Source: Bradyrhizobium sp. B097 (GTDB lineage Bacteria; Pseudomonadota; Alphaproteobacteria; Rhizobiales; Xanthobacteraceae). From it: a stretch of DNA of 64,000 nucleotides. This document shows, in pieces, positions 27,235 through 37,207 of this stretch. Position 1 is the stretch's first letter. The number at the start of each line of letters is the position of its first letter. The DNA is taken from positions 5,390,501 through 5,454,500 of the forward strand of contig NZ_CP152412.1 in the NCBI RefSeq assembly GCF_038957035.1, read 5' to 3'. The position numbers and the translations under genes were made by a program. Below the pieces are notes generated by a model. The model saw only the letters and a program-made list of their open reading frames with translations, ran no database searches and was not told where the DNA came from.

Positions 27235-28835
27235 CCATTACGCTGGAGATGATGCCGTCACTGATGTTCGGCGGCCTGATCATTGCAATGCTGATCGGCT
27301 ACCCGGTGGCGTTCACGCTCGCCGCGGTCGGCCTGTCGTTCGGGTTCCTCTCGATCTATCTCGGCTTCTTCGACCTCAACTTCCTGCAGGCGATCCCGGG
27401 CCGCATCTTCGGCAGCGTGCTGTCCAACGAGCTCCTGCTCGCGATCCCGTTCTTCACCTTCATGGGCGCGATATTGGAGAGATGCGGGCTCGCCGAGGAC
27501 ATGCTGGATTCGATGGGCCAGTTGTTCGGCCCGATCCGCGGCGGCCTCGGCTATTCCGTGATCATCGTCGGCTTCATCCTCGGCGCCATCACCGGCACGG
27601 TGGCGGCGCAGGTGATCGCTATGGCGCTGATCTCGATGCCGGTGATGATCCGCTACGGCTACAACATCCGCTACATCACGGGCGTGCTCGCCGCCTCCGG
27701 CACCATCACGCAACTTGTCCCTCCATCCCTCGTCCTGATCGTGCTCGCCGACCAGCTCGGCAAATCGGTCGGCGACATGTATCTCGGCGCCTGGGGCCCG
27801 TCGGTGTTCCAGATCCTGCTGTTCGCCGGCTACACCTTCCTGCTCGGCATCTTCAAGCCGAGCCATGTGCCCGCGGTGCCGATCGATGCCCGCACGCTGA
27901 CCGGCTGGGCGCTGTGGAAGAAGTGCCTGCTCGGTATCATCCCCTCCGCGGTGCTGATCTTCGTCGTGCTCGGCACCATGATGATGGGCCTTGCGACCCC
28001 GACGGAGGCCGGCGCCATGGGCGCGGTCGGCGCCATCGTGCTCGCCGCGATCCACCACAAGGATTTCAGCGCGACCGGCCGCAAGGTGCTGATCGCAGGC
28101 GTGATCGCCGGCGGCATCGGCACCATCATCGCGATGCTCTACAGCGAGAACCTGATCTTCAGGCTCGCCTTCGCGATCACCTATCTCGCAGTGGTCTGGA
28201 TCTGCCTCGAGGCCGTCAAGATCCCGGACCTGCGCGACCTGATCAAGCAGGGCTACGAGACCACCATGCGCATCACCTGCATGGTCACCTTCATCCTGAT
28301 CGGCTCGACCTGCTTCTCGGTGGTGTTCCTCGGCGTCTCCGGCGGCGTCTGGCTCGAGCACCTTCTGACCTCGCTGCCCGGCGGCGTCTGGGGCTTCCTG
28401 ATCTTCATCAACCTCTTCATCTTCTTCCTGGCGTTCTTCCTCGATTTCTTCGAGATCGCCTTCATCATCCTGCCGATGATCGCGCCGATCGCGCAGAAGG
28501 TGCTGGCGCCGGTGGTCGGCCCCGACGCCGCGCTGATCTGGTTCGGCGTGATGCTCTGCGTCAACATGCAGACCTCGTTCCTGCATCCGCCGTTCGGCTT
28601 CGCGCTGTTCTATCTGCGCGGCGTGGCGCCGAAGGAAGTGAAGAGCTCCGACATCTATTGGGGCGCAATGCCCTGGATCGGGTTGCAGGCGATCATGGTG
28701 GCATTGGTGATCGCATTCCCGGTCGTCGTCACCGGACTGCTCGACAAGCCGCTCGATGTCGACCTCAACAAGGTCAAGATAGAGGTGCCGCAGATCGAGC
28801 TGCCGCCGCTCGATTTCGGGCAACCGAAGCAGTAA
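27231..28835 (+). CDS. TRAP transporter large permease subunit (DctM type)
   Basis: A 534-residue integral membrane protein with about a dozen hydrophobic helices and DctM features such as GGLGYSVIIVGFILGAITGT, TPTEAGAMGAVGA and FFEIAFIILPMIAPIA. The length is that of the longer DctM subtype linked to mannitol/chloroaromatic-type transporters. Its ATG overlaps the small permease stop by four bases. A conserved hairpin (28852-28882) follows the stop. The substrate cannot be told; two orphan binding proteins of the matching subtype occur at 39903-42326. Confidence 0.9.
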   Translation: MTITLEMMPSLMFGGLIIAMLIGYPVAFTLAAVGLSFGFLSIYLGFFDLNFLQAIPGRIFGSVLSNELLLAIPFFTFMGAILERCGLAEDMLDSMGQLFGPIRGGLGYSVIIVGFILGAITGTVAAQVIAMALISMPVMIRYGYNIRYITGVLAASGTITQLVPPSLVLIVLADQLGKSVGDMYLGAWGPSVFQILLFAGYTFLLGIFKPSHVPAVPIDARTLTGWALWKKCLLGIIPSAVLIFVVLGTMMMGLATPTEAGAMGAVGAIVLAAIHHKDFSATGRKVLIAGVIAGGIGTIIAMLYSENLIFRLAFAITYLAVVWICLEAVKIPDLRDLIKQGYETTMRITCMVTFILIGSTCFSVVFLGVSGGVWLEHLLTSLPGGVWGFLIFINLFIFFLAFFLDFFEIAFIILPMIAPIAQKVLAPVVGPDAALIWFGVMLCVNMQTSFLHPPFGFALFYLRGVAPKEVKSSDIYWGAMPWIGLQAIMVALVIAFPVVVTGLLDKPLDVDLNKVKIEVPQIELPPLDFGQPKQ

Positions 28836-28851
28836 CCGGCCCCGGCTTCTT

Positions 28852-28882
28852 CAGCGTGCCCTTGCGGAAGCGGGGCACGCTG
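28852..28882 (+). terminator. Perfect 10-bp hairpin after the TRAP permease genes
   Basis: CAGCGTGCCC (28852-28861) pairs perfectly with GGGCACGCTG (28873-28882). No T-run follows, so termination would need to be atypical; an RNA-stabilising role is an alternative. Confidence 0.5.
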
Positions 28883-28957
28883 GAACCGTTGACGGCGGCG
28901 TCGAGTCCTGTGAAGACGCGGGGGTACGGATCGCCCTCCAACGCACAGACCGCCGCC

Positions 28958-30247
28958 ATGCCCCAATCGCATCCCGCCCGCTCGTTCGTTCGCCCGCTCA
29001 TCGCTTCCGTCAGCCTGGCGTTTGCCGCTGCCACAGCGCATGCGGCGCCGGCGGCCGACATTCCCGCACTGGCGCAACAGGAGCAGCAGCCGCTGCTCGA
29101 TACCCTGCGCGACCTCGTGCAGATCGAATCCGGCAGCAAGGACATCGAAGGCCTCAACCAGATCGCCGCGCGCATCGCCGGCCAGCTCAAAGAACTCGGC
29201 GGCGCGGTGGACATCCTGCAGACCACCGACATCTACCGGCTGGACGACACGCCGGAGAAGATCGGTCCCGCCGTGCAGGCCGTCTTCAAGGGCACCGGCA
29301 GCGCGAAAATCATGCTGATCGCGCATATGGACACGGTGTATCTCAAGGGCATGCTGAAGGATCAGCCCTTCCGCGTCGATGGCGACAAGGCTTACGGCCT
29401 CGGCATCGCCGACGACAAGCAGGGCATCGCCACCATCATCCACAGCGTGGCGCTGCTGCAGAAGCTGAACTTCAAGGATTACGGCACGCTCACGGTGCTA
29501 ATCAATGGCGACGAGGAGATCTCTTCGCCCGGCTGGCGCAGCACCATCACCCGCGTCGCCGCGGAGCAGGATGCGGTGTTCTCGTTCGAAGGCAGCGACG
29601 CCAGCGGCACGCTCCGCCTCGCCACCAGCGGCATCGGCTCGGCCTATCTCACGGTGCACGGCAAGTCGTCGCATGCGGGCGCGAGGCCCGAAGGCGGCGT
29701 GAATGCGCTCTATGAGCTGTCGCACCAGGTGCTGCAGATGAAGGACCTGTCGAAGCCCGAGCAGGGCCTGAAGCTGAACTGGACCGTTTCCAAGTCCGGC
29801 ACCAACCGCAACGTGATCCCCGCGGAAGCCACGGCCCAGGCCGATGCGCGCGCGCTCAAGGTGTCCGACTTCGACGAACTCGAGACGGCGCTGCAGGACA
29901 AGATCAAGAACCGCCTGCTGTCCGATTCCAAGGTGGACGTGAAGTTCGAGGTACGCCGCCCGCCGCTCGAAGCCAACGACGCCTCGCGCCGCGTGGCCGG
30001 CCACGGCAAGACGATCTATCAGGACCTCGGCATGCCGCTGAACGTGGCCGAGCGGGCCACGGGCGGCGGCACCGACGCTGCGTTTGCCGCCCTCAAGACC
30101 AAGGGAGCCGTGGTTGAAGGCATGGGCCTCTCGGGCTTCGGCGCACACTCCAACGATGCCGAGTACGTGCAGATCAACAGCATCGTGCCGCGCCTGTATT
30201 TGACCACGCGCATGATCATGGACCTGTCCGACGGCAAGCTGAAGTAA
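28958..30247 (+). CDS. Exported M20 metallopeptidase, glutamate carboxypeptidase-like
   Basis: A 429-residue zinc peptidase of family M20. A signal peptide (SFVRPLIASVSLAFAAATAHA) precedes the catalytic domain. Zinc ligands and catalytic acids are visible in IAHMDTVY, GLGIADDKQG, NGDEEISSPG and, late, GFGAHSNDAEYV; the dimerisation domain holds TVHGKSSHAGARPEGG. The closest characterised relative by layout is carboxypeptidase G2, which removes C-terminal glutamate from folates and peptides. The substrate here is unproven. It follows the TRAP permeases by 122 bases on the same strand, which could link import and periplasmic hydrolysis. Confidence 0.87.
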   Translation: MPQSHPARSFVRPLIASVSLAFAAATAHAAPAADIPALAQQEQQPLLDTLRDLVQIESGSKDIEGLNQIAARIAGQLKELGGAVDILQTTDIYRLDDTPEKIGPAVQAVFKGTGSAKIMLIAHMDTVYLKGMLKDQPFRVDGDKAYGLGIADDKQGIATIIHSVALLQKLNFKDYGTLTVLINGDEEISSPGWRSTITRVAAEQDAVFSFEGSDASGTLRLATSGIGSAYLTVHGKSSHAGARPEGGVNALYELSHQVLQMKDLSKPEQGLKLNWTVSKSGTNRNVIPAEATAQADARALKVSDFDELETALQDKIKNRLLSDSKVDVKFEVRRPPLEANDASRRVAGHGKTIYQDLGMPLNVAERATGGGTDAAFAALKTKGAVVEGMGLSGFGAHSNDAEYVQINSIVPRLYLTTRMIMDLSDGKLK

Positions 30248-30259
30248 GCCGGCCCGCCC

Positions 30260-30278
30260 GCGGCACGACAGGTGCCGC
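30260..30278. terminator. Short hairpin between convergent genes
   Basis: GCGGCAC (30260-30266) pairs with GTGCCGC (30272-30278) between the convergent M20 peptidase and histidine kinase genes. It has no T-run on either strand, so it is a weak bidirectional terminator candidate. Confidence 0.4.
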
Positions 30279-30290
30279 AGGCAGAGCCGC

Positions 30291-31625
30291 TCAGGCGGTC
30301 GCCGGCTCTGTCCTGGCGAGGCGGAAGCTCAGCGTAAACTGGGCACCGCCGGACGGCAGGTTCTCGACCTTGATCGTCGCGTCGTGATCGTCGACGACGC
30401 CGCGGACGATCGAGAGCCCGAGCCCCGCCCCGTCCGTGCGCTGGCGCTGACGATCGCCGCGCCAGAAGCGCTGGAACACCAGGCCCTGCTCGGCTGGCGC
30501 AATCCCTGGCCCGCAGTCGCGCACCTGCACCGAACCGTCCTCGTGCACCTCGACATCGACCGAGGTCGCGTCGGCGGTGTACTTGATGGCGTTCTCCGCC
30601 AGATTGAAGATGGCGCGCTGCAGCATCTCGGCATTGCCCTTGACCCGCACCGGACCGTCGGTGCCGCGCAGCGCGATGTCTTTCTGCTGCGCCAGCGCAT
30701 AGGGCGCGATCGAGCCGACCACCTCGGCGCACACGGCGCGCAGATCCGCGGTTTCGCCGGGGTCCAGCACCAGCGTATCGAGCTCGGCAATCTCGAGCAG
30801 CTGGCTGACGATACGGCTCATGCTCTCGATGTCGGCATGCAGCTCCTTGGTCCCCCTGGCTACATCCAGCGTCTCGATCCGGGTCCTCAGGATCGCGAGC
30901 GGGGTGCGCAGCTGGTGCGCAGCATCGGCGGTGAATTGGCGCTGCACGTGAAATCCGTCCTCCAGACGGTCGAAGGCCTGGTTGACGGCGGTCACCAGCG
31001 GCAGGATCTCGCTGGGAATCCCCTCCGTCGGCAGACGGATGTCGGTCCTGGCTGGTCCGATGCTCCTGGCCTCCTCCGAAGCCCGCAGCAGCGGAATCAC
31101 GGCGCGGCGGAAGATCAGGATGTCGGTCGCCAGCAGAATCAGGAGGATCGGGATGGTGATCCAGCCGACCCGCCGGAAGAAGTTGGAAACGATGTCATCG
31201 ATGATGACGTCGCGATGCGACAGGTCCTCGGCGACCTGGATGCGCAGCGTCTGGCCGCCGACGAGCTTGGTGGCGCTGGCGCCGGAAATCCGGTCGGCCA
31301 AGGCCGGCAGTCGCGGCGCTCCGCGATGCGACGAAAACAGCAGATTGTCGTCCGCATCGTAGATGTCGTAGCGATAGCGGCCATAGGCGTCGGAATAGAG
31401 CCCCCTCAGGCTGTCCGGCAGGTTGAGCTGTACCTTGCCGGCGGAATCGACCACCAGGTTCTGGCCGAGATCGTCGGCCTGATCGCGCATCGCTTCGCGA
31501 TGCAGCTGGTTGATCTCCGAGTTCAGCAACCACAGCAGCAGCAGCGGCAGGAAGATCGCGGCGACCGCGACCGCCACGATGTGCAGGAACACGATCCGCG
31601 AGGTCAGCGACGTGAAGCGGAACAC
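30291..31625 (-). CDS. Two-component sensor histidine kinase, envelope-sensing type
   Basis: A 444-residue kinase with transmembrane helices at about 13-35 and 153-172 flanking a periplasmic domain of roughly 120 residues. The cytoplasmic part has the H box FTADAAHQLRTPL (H237), an N box (NLAENAIKYT), and G boxes (DCGPGIAP, GAGLGLSIV). The layout is that of kinases paired with OmpR-type regulators controlling RND efflux. It is encoded just downstream of its regulator, with a GTG start at 31625 and a two-base gap. Confidence 0.9.
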   Translation of the reverse strand: MFRFTSLTSRIVFLHIVAVAVAAIFLPLLLLWLLNSEINQLHREAMRDQADDLGQNLVVDSAGKVQLNLPDSLRGLYSDAYGRYRYDIYDADDNLLFSSHRGAPRLPALADRISGASATKLVGGQTLRIQVAEDLSHRDVIIDDIVSNFFRRVGWITIPILLILLATDILIFRRAVIPLLRASEEARSIGPARTDIRLPTEGIPSEILPLVTAVNQAFDRLEDGFHVQRQFTADAAHQLRTPLAILRTRIETLDVARGTKELHADIESMSRIVSQLLEIAELDTLVLDPGETADLRAVCAEVVGSIAPYALAQQKDIALRGTDGPVRVKGNAEMLQRAIFNLAENAIKYTADATSVDVEVHEDGSVQVRDCGPGIAPAEQGLVFQRFWRGDRQRQRTDGAGLGLSIVRGVVDDHDATIKVENLPSGGAQFTLSFRLARTEPATA

Positions 31626-31627
31626 CC

Positions 31628-32302
31628 CTATTTCTCCTCCGCCATCAGATAGCCGACGCCGCGAATGGTGTGGATGATGACCTTGGCGCGGTGCTCGGTG
31701 AGCAGCTTGCGCAGCCGCGACACGTAGACCTCGACCGCATTCGAGGCGACCTCGCCCGACAGACCGAAGATGTGGTCCTCGACGTTCTTCTTCGGCACCA
31801 CCCGCCCCTGCCGCCGCAGCAGGATCTCGAGCACCGACGTTTCACGCGCTGAGAAAACGTGCGGAGCACCGTCGACGAACACCTGCTTGCTCTCGGTGTC
31901 ATAGACCAGATTGGCGAGCTTCAGCGACGAGCCGAGCAGCTGGCCGGGCCGGCGCAGGATGGCTTCGAGCCGCGCCACCAGCTCTTCCAGCGCGAACGGC
32001 TTCGCCAGATAATCGTCCGCGCCGCTGCGCAGGCCGTTGACCCGATCCTGCAGGCCGTTGCGCGCAGTCAGCACCAAAACCGGCAGCGGGTCGGTCTTGC
32101 GGCGCAGCTCCGACAGCACCGACAGGCCATCACCGTCAGGCAGACCGAGATCGAGGATCATGGCAGCATAGGTGACGCTGCGCAGCGCATCACGCGCCTC
32201 GGCAACACTGTTGACGATATCGGACTCATATCCCGCCGCCACCAGCCCGCTCGCGAGCAGCCGCGAGAGCTCGAGATTGTCCTCGACGATCAGAAGGCGC
32301 AT
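31628..32302 (-). CDS. OmpR-family response regulator
   Basis: A 224-residue regulator: receiver domain with the phospho-acceptor D51 (MILDLGLPDGDG) and conserved K101 (YLAKPF), then a winged-helix DNA-binding domain (about 125-220) ending VYVSRLRKLL and HTIRGVGYLM. The ATG at 32302 is the one that places the receiver at the N-terminus. It is divergent from the RND adaptor gene (start 32628) across a 325-base region, so it probably controls the efflux operon and itself from there. Confidence 0.92.
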   Translation of the reverse strand: MRLLIVEDNLELSRLLASGLVAAGYESDIVNSVAEARDALRSVTYAAMILDLGLPDGDGLSVLSELRRKTDPLPVLVLTARNGLQDRVNGLRSGADDYLAKPFALEELVARLEAILRRPGQLLGSSLKLANLVYDTESKQVFVDGAPHVFSARETSVLEILLRRQGRVVPKKNVEDHIFGLSGEVASNAVEVYVSRLRKLLTEHRAKVIIHTIRGVGYLMAEEK

Positions 32303-32627
32303 CGCAGCAGTCCTGTTTTCATTCGATCGGTCTTCCGATTGCACACCTTGTTGCGATGCGCCAGCCAAGCGACAATTCCGCAACAGATCGCGCGTTGAGC
32401 AATCCCGACGTGCAAACGAAACGCATTTAAGCACAACGCCGGGATTGTCGCTAACCGCACGATGTTTTGGCTATGCGCCGCGGCTCGTATTCCCACGCAA
32501 AATAGATAAACCGGCCTCCACCGCAATCAAATTCGCGCACCGCGGCGCGCTCTTGAAAAGGGCAAATGTAAGGCTGGCGTCAGCTAGCCCTGATAATCGT
32601 TCATCCGCTCTCACCGGGAGATCGACG
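32303..32627. promoter_or_regulatory. Divergent promoter region, regulator versus RND efflux operon
   Basis: No gene is supported in these 325 bases. They separate the response-regulator start from the adaptor start and should carry both promoters and the regulator's binding sites. GGCTGGCGTCAGCTAGCC near 32573-32590 is an imperfect dyad about 40 bases before the adaptor start; it could be an operator, but the match is weak. GGGAG at 32616-32620 is the adaptor ribosome site. Confidence 0.5.
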
Positions 32628-33893
32628 ATGGCCCACCATGCGGCAGGACCTCGTCTCTCGCGCGAGACTTTCATGCAGTATTGGCGGCGGGCGATGTCAT
32701 TTCGAATGAAGTATATGGGCTTTGCGGCGATGCCGGTGCTGGCGGCACTTCTCGTCGGCGCGTGGCTCACGACGCGCGCCGACGGTGTCGTGAGCGCCAG
32801 GGCCGCGCAGGAGACCGCGCCGCAGGACGTCAACGTCGAGCAGCAATACGTCGCGCTGAGCGACAAGCAGGCGGCCTCCCTGAAGACCATGGCCGCGGAG
32901 CAGCGTTCGTTCCGGACCCTGAAGAACGCGGTCGGCTCGATCGACTTCAATCAGAACATGCTGGTGCAGGCGTTTACCTCAAATCCCGGCCGGATCGTCG
33001 ACACGCCCCTCAATGTTGGTGACGAGGTTGCGAAGGGCGACAGGCTGTTCACGATCGACAGCCCCGATCTGCTGCAAGCCGAGTCGTCGCTGCTCGCCGC
33101 GGCCGGCGTGCTCGAGCTGCAGACCAGGACGCTGGCGCGGGTCAGGCAGCTGCTGAAGACCGGCGGCGGCGCTCAAAAGGACGTCGACCAGGCGACGTCG
33201 GATCAGCAGACCGCCGAGGGCAACTACAAGGCCGGGCGCGACGCGGTGCGCATCTTCGGCAAGACCGACGCGGAGATCGACCGCATCGTCGCCGACCGCA
33301 AGGTCGATTCCATTCTGGTGGTGCCGAGCCCGATCTCCGGCCGGATCATTGCGCGCAATGCCGCGCCGGGACTCTTTGTGCAGCCCGGCAATGCGCCGGC
33401 GCCCTATTCGCTGGCCGACATCTCGACGATGTGGATGGTCGCCAATGTGATCGAGACCGATGCCCCCGCCTACCGGATCGGCCAACCGGTCGAGGTACGG
33501 GTGCCGGCCTATCCGAACGAGGTGTTTCGCGGCCGCGTGACGACGCTCGGCCTCAACATCGATCCGAACTCGCACCGCCAGCTGGTGCGTTCGGTGATCG
33601 ATGATCCCCAGCACAAGCTGCGCGCCGGCATGCTGGCGAGCTTCACCATCGAAACCGAGCCGCCAAAGCTGTCGGTGAGCGTTCCGCTCGACGCCATCGT
33701 GCGCGAGGGCGACGGCACGATGACGGTGTGGGTCACGACCGACGGCCGCAAGTTCGACCGCCGCACGGTAACGATCGGGATGGAGCAGGACGGCTGGCGG
33801 CAGATCCTCAACGGCCTCGCAGCCGGCGAGAAGGTCGCTTCCACCGGCGCGATCTTCCTCAGCAACAAGTTCGCCAACGCGGCCACCGGCTAG
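32628..33893 (+). CDS. RND efflux periplasmic adaptor, CusB/CzcB type
   Basis: A 421-residue membrane-fusion protein. After an N-terminal membrane anchor (about 30-46) come the barrel-sandwich and helical hairpin regions (LLAAAGVLELQTRTLARVRQ), the lipoyl-like SPISGRIIARNAAPG and a C-terminal membrane-proximal domain. It links the inner-membrane pump to the outer-membrane channel. The ATG at 32628 has GGGAG seven bases upstream. I see no His/Met-rich metal-chelating segment, so a metal substrate is not proved by this subunit. Confidence 0.9.
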   Translation: MAHHAAGPRLSRETFMQYWRRAMSFRMKYMGFAAMPVLAALLVGAWLTTRADGVVSARAAQETAPQDVNVEQQYVALSDKQAASLKTMAAEQRSFRTLKNAVGSIDFNQNMLVQAFTSNPGRIVDTPLNVGDEVAKGDRLFTIDSPDLLQAESSLLAAAGVLELQTRTLARVRQLLKTGGGAQKDVDQATSDQQTAEGNYKAGRDAVRIFGKTDAEIDRIVADRKVDSILVVPSPISGRIIARNAAPGLFVQPGNAPAPYSLADISTMWMVANVIETDAPAYRIGQPVEVRVPAYPNEVFRGRVTTLGLNIDPNSHRQLVRSVIDDPQHKLRAGMLASFTIETEPPKLSVSVPLDAIVREGDGTMTVWVTTDGRKFDRRTVTIGMEQDGWRQILNGLAAGEKVASTGAIFLSNKFANAATG

Positions 33894-33949
33894 CGCGCCA
33901 GCCGCAACGCTGACCGCGCCCTCGTCCGCTCAAGAGTAAGTGCAGCACC

Positions 33950-36900
33950 TTGATCAAGAGCCTCCTTCAATTCGGTCTGACCCGAAGCGCCGTCATCGTG
34001 CTCGGCCTCGCCGTGTTCTGCGCCGCCGGATTCGCCGCGTTCACCAAGCTGAACATCGAGGCCTATCCGAACCCGGCGCCTGTCATCCTCGAGATCACGG
34101 CGCAGGCCGCCGGCCTCTCCGCCGAGGAGATGGAGAAGTACTATACGATCCCGATGGAGGTCGGGCTGTACTCGACGCCGGGCGTGGTCAACATCCGCTC
34201 GACCTCGTTCTACGGCCTGTCGTTCGTGCGGGTCACCTTCAAATACGGCGTCGACTATTATTTCGCGCTCTCGCAGGCCACCAACAATCTCACGCAGAAC
34301 GTCCAGCTTCCCGGCAATCAGATCCCGCAAATCCAGCAGTCCAGCCTGGTCGGCGAGATCTATCGCTACCAGCTCGTCGGTCCGCCGAATTTCGGCCTGA
34401 CCAATCTCAGGACCTTGCAGGATTACGTCGTCGCCCGCCGGCTGATGACGCTTCCAGGCGTGGTGCAGATCAATGCCTGGGGCGGCACCACCAAGCAATT
34501 CAACGTCGACGCCGATCTCGCCAAGCTCGAAGCCTACAACATCACCGTACCGCAGCTGATCAGCGCGCTCGGCAACGCGAACATCAATGTCGGCGGCCGC
34601 GAGATCGCGATCGGCCAGCAATCCGTCAACATCCGCGGCATCGGCCTGATCAACTCAGGCGGCGATGACGATATCACCAAGGGCTACAGGGTCCGGGACA
34701 TCGAGAACGTCGTCCTGACCCAATCCAGCGGACTGCCGATCCAGATCAAGGACGTCGCCAAGGTCTCGGTCGGCTATGTGCCGCGGCTCGGCATCGCCGG
34801 CAAGGACAGGAACGACGACGTCGCCGCGGCGATCGTCGTGATGGGACGCACCCAGCACACCAACGACATCGTGCCGAAGGTCGAGGAGGAAGTCGCCAAG
34901 ATCAACAGGGACGGCACCCTGCCTGCCGGCGTCAAGGTAGTCCCCTACTACGACCGCACCTCGCTGGTCAGCGTCACGACCCACACCGTGCTGCACAATT
35001 TGATGTTCGGCTGCCTGCTGGTGTTCGTGATCCAGTGGGTCTTCCTCGGCGACCTCAGAAGCGCGCTGATCGTCAGCGCCAACATCCCGTTCGCGCTGTT
35101 CTTCGCGATCATCATCCTGGTGCTGCAGGGCGAGGATGCCAATCTGCTGTCGCTCGGCGCCGTCGACTTCGGGATCATCGTCGATTCCGCCGTCATCATG
35201 ATGGAGAACATCTTCCGCAACTTCCAGTCCAGCCCGGAGAACCGGCTGCGGGTGCTGAAAAACCTCGCCGAGGGATACTGGGGTGGCGATCCCACGACGC
35301 GAAACGGCCAGCCCGCGCCGGGCTGGACCGAGCGGCTGCGCATGATCTTCGTCAGCGCATTGCAGGTCGACAAGGCGGTGTTCTTCACCGCGGCCATCAC
35401 GGTCACCGCGTTCGTGCCGCTGTTCACCATGCAGGGCGTCGAAGGCCAGATCTTCGGGCCGATGGCGCGAACCTACGGCTACGCGCTCGCCGGCGCGCTG
35501 CTCGCGACATTCACGGTGACGCCGGTGCTGGCATCGCTGCTGCTGCCGCGGCATATCGAGGAAACCGAAACCATCATCGTGCGCTCGCTGCGCAAGGCCT
35601 ACACGCCGGTGCTGCGCTGGTCGCTGACGCATCTGCGGGTCGCGGTCGCGGCCGGCATCATTTTCCTCGTACTGAGCGGCCTTGCCGCAAGCCAGCTCGG
35701 CAGCGAATTCCTGCCCGCGCTCGAGGAAGGCAATTTCTGGATCCGCGCCTCGATGCCCCCGACCATGTCGCTCGACGCCGGCACCGAGCCGACCCGCAAG
35801 ATGCGCGAGATCCTGTTGCGTCACCCCGAGATCATCACGGTGGTGTCACAGCATGGCCGCCCCGACAATGGCAGCGACGCCTCTCCATTCTCGAATGTCG
35901 AGCTGTTCGCGCCGATCAAGCCGTTCGACCAGTGGCCGCCCGGCCTGACCAAGGAGAAGCTGACCGAGGAACTGCAGCGGGAGTTCGACGAGGAACTGCC
36001 CGGCGTCACCTTCAACTTCTCGCAATACATCCAGGACAACGTCGAGGAGGCGCTGTCGGGCGTCAAGGGCGCGAACTCGGTCAAGATCATCGGCCCCAAC
36101 CTCGCCGTGCTCGAACAGCTCGCGACCAAGGTCGCGCAGGAGATGGCCAAGATCCGCGGCGTCGCCGATCTCGGCATCTTCCATCTGGTCGGGCAGCCCA
36201 ACCTCAACATCAAGGTGAACCGCGAGAAGACCGCGCGCTACGGTCTCAATACCGGCGACGTGACGACCGTGGTCCAGGCCGCGCTCGGCGGCACCAGCGC
36301 GACGACGGTGCTGGAGGGCGACCGCCAGTTCGGCGTGGTGGTGCGGCTCGATCCGAAATTCCGCCAGAGCATCGACGAGGTGCGCGAGATCAAGGTGGCC
36401 TACCAGACGCCGTCCGGCACCAACGCCTACATCCCTTTGAGCGAGCTTGCCGACATCTCGCTCGATACCGGCGCGTCGTTCATCTACCGCGAGCGCAGCC
36501 AACGCTACATCCCGATCAAGTTCAGCGTGCGCGGCCGCGATCTCGGCAGCACGGTGGCGGAAGCGCAGACGCGCGTCGCCGAGGCGGTGCAGCTTCCGAC
36601 CGGTTACCGAATGATCTGGTCCGGCGAATTCGACAATCTCGAAGCCGCCAAGGCGCGCCTGATGATCGTGGTGCCGGTGACGCTGCTGCTGATCTTCGTG
36701 CTGCTCTACAGCCTGTTCAACTCGCTGCGCGACAGCCTGCTGGCGCTGGCCGGCATACCCTTCGCGGTCGGCGGCGGCCTGATCGCGCTGTACCTCGCCG
36801 GGCTCGATTTCTCGATCTCGGCCGCGATCGGCTTCATCTCGTTGTTCGGCGTCGCGGTCATGGACGGCATCCTCAACATCACCTATTTCCGCGAATTGCG

Positions 36901-37207
36901 GGCCTCAGGCATGAGCATCGCGGAGGCGGTGTTCAACGGCGCCGAGCAGCGTATGCGGCCGATGCTGATGACCGCGCTGTCCGCGGGCGTCGGCCTATTC
37001 CCCGCCGCGCTGTCGCACGGCATCGGCAGCCAGGTGCAGCGGCCGCTCGCGACCGTGGTGGTCGGCGGCATGTTCATCGGCCCGCTGCTGCTGCTGATCG
37101 TGGCGCCTGCGCTGCGCAAGATCTTCCTGTCGCGCGAGCCTGTCGCCTCTCCCGACCAGGCGGCTGCCACGGCACCGCCCGAAGCGGCGCATGAAGGGGG
37201 CGCCTGA
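33950..37207 (+). CDS. RND efflux pump, heavy-metal-efflux (CusA/CzcA) subfamily
   Basis: An inner-membrane proton antiporter of 1085 residues (TTG start at 33950). Its fourth helix carries VDFGIIVDSAVIMME, with D406, D412 and E419 in exactly the spacing of the proton-relay residues (D402, D408, E415) of CzcA. That places it in the HME subfamily rather than the drug pumps, which use a DD pair. Substrate metals cannot be read from this alone. It is in the middle of the adaptor-pump-channel operon and overlaps the channel gene by one base. Confidence 0.9.
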   Translation: MIKSLLQFGLTRSAVIVLGLAVFCAAGFAAFTKLNIEAYPNPAPVILEITAQAAGLSAEEMEKYYTIPMEVGLYSTPGVVNIRSTSFYGLSFVRVTFKYGVDYYFALSQATNNLTQNVQLPGNQIPQIQQSSLVGEIYRYQLVGPPNFGLTNLRTLQDYVVARRLMTLPGVVQINAWGGTTKQFNVDADLAKLEAYNITVPQLISALGNANINVGGREIAIGQQSVNIRGIGLINSGGDDDITKGYRVRDIENVVLTQSSGLPIQIKDVAKVSVGYVPRLGIAGKDRNDDVAAAIVVMGRTQHTNDIVPKVEEEVAKINRDGTLPAGVKVVPYYDRTSLVSVTTHTVLHNLMFGCLLVFVIQWVFLGDLRSALIVSANIPFALFFAIIILVLQGEDANLLSLGAVDFGIIVDSAVIMMENIFRNFQSSPENRLRVLKNLAEGYWGGDPTTRNGQPAPGWTERLRMIFVSALQVDKAVFFTAAITVTAFVPLFTMQGVEGQIFGPMARTYGYALAGALLATFTVTPVLASLLLPRHIEETETIIVRSLRKAYTPVLRWSLTHLRVAVAAGIIFLVLSGLAASQLGSEFLPALEEGNFWIRASMPPTMSLDAGTEPTRKMREILLRHPEIITVVSQHGRPDNGSDASPFSNVELFAPIKPFDQWPPGLTKEKLTEELQREFDEELPGVTFNFSQYIQDNVEEALSGVKGANSVKIIGPNLAVLEQLATKVAQEMAKIRGVADLGIFHLVGQPNLNIKVNREKTARYGLNTGDVTTVVQAALGGTSATTVLEGDRQFGVVVRLDPKFRQSIDEVREIKVAYQTPSGTNAYIPLSELADISLDTGASFIYRERSQRYIPIKFSVRGRDLGSTVAEAQTRVAEAVQLPTGYRMIWSGEFDNLEAAKARLMIVVPVTLLLIFVLLYSLFNSLRDSLLALAGIPFAVGGGLIALYLAGLDFSISAAIGFISLFGVAVMDGILNITYFRELRASGMSIAEAVFNGAEQRMRPMLMTALSAGVGLFPAALSHGIGSQVQRPLATVVVGGMFIGPLLLLIVAPALRKIFLSREPVASPDQAAATAPPEAAHEGGA

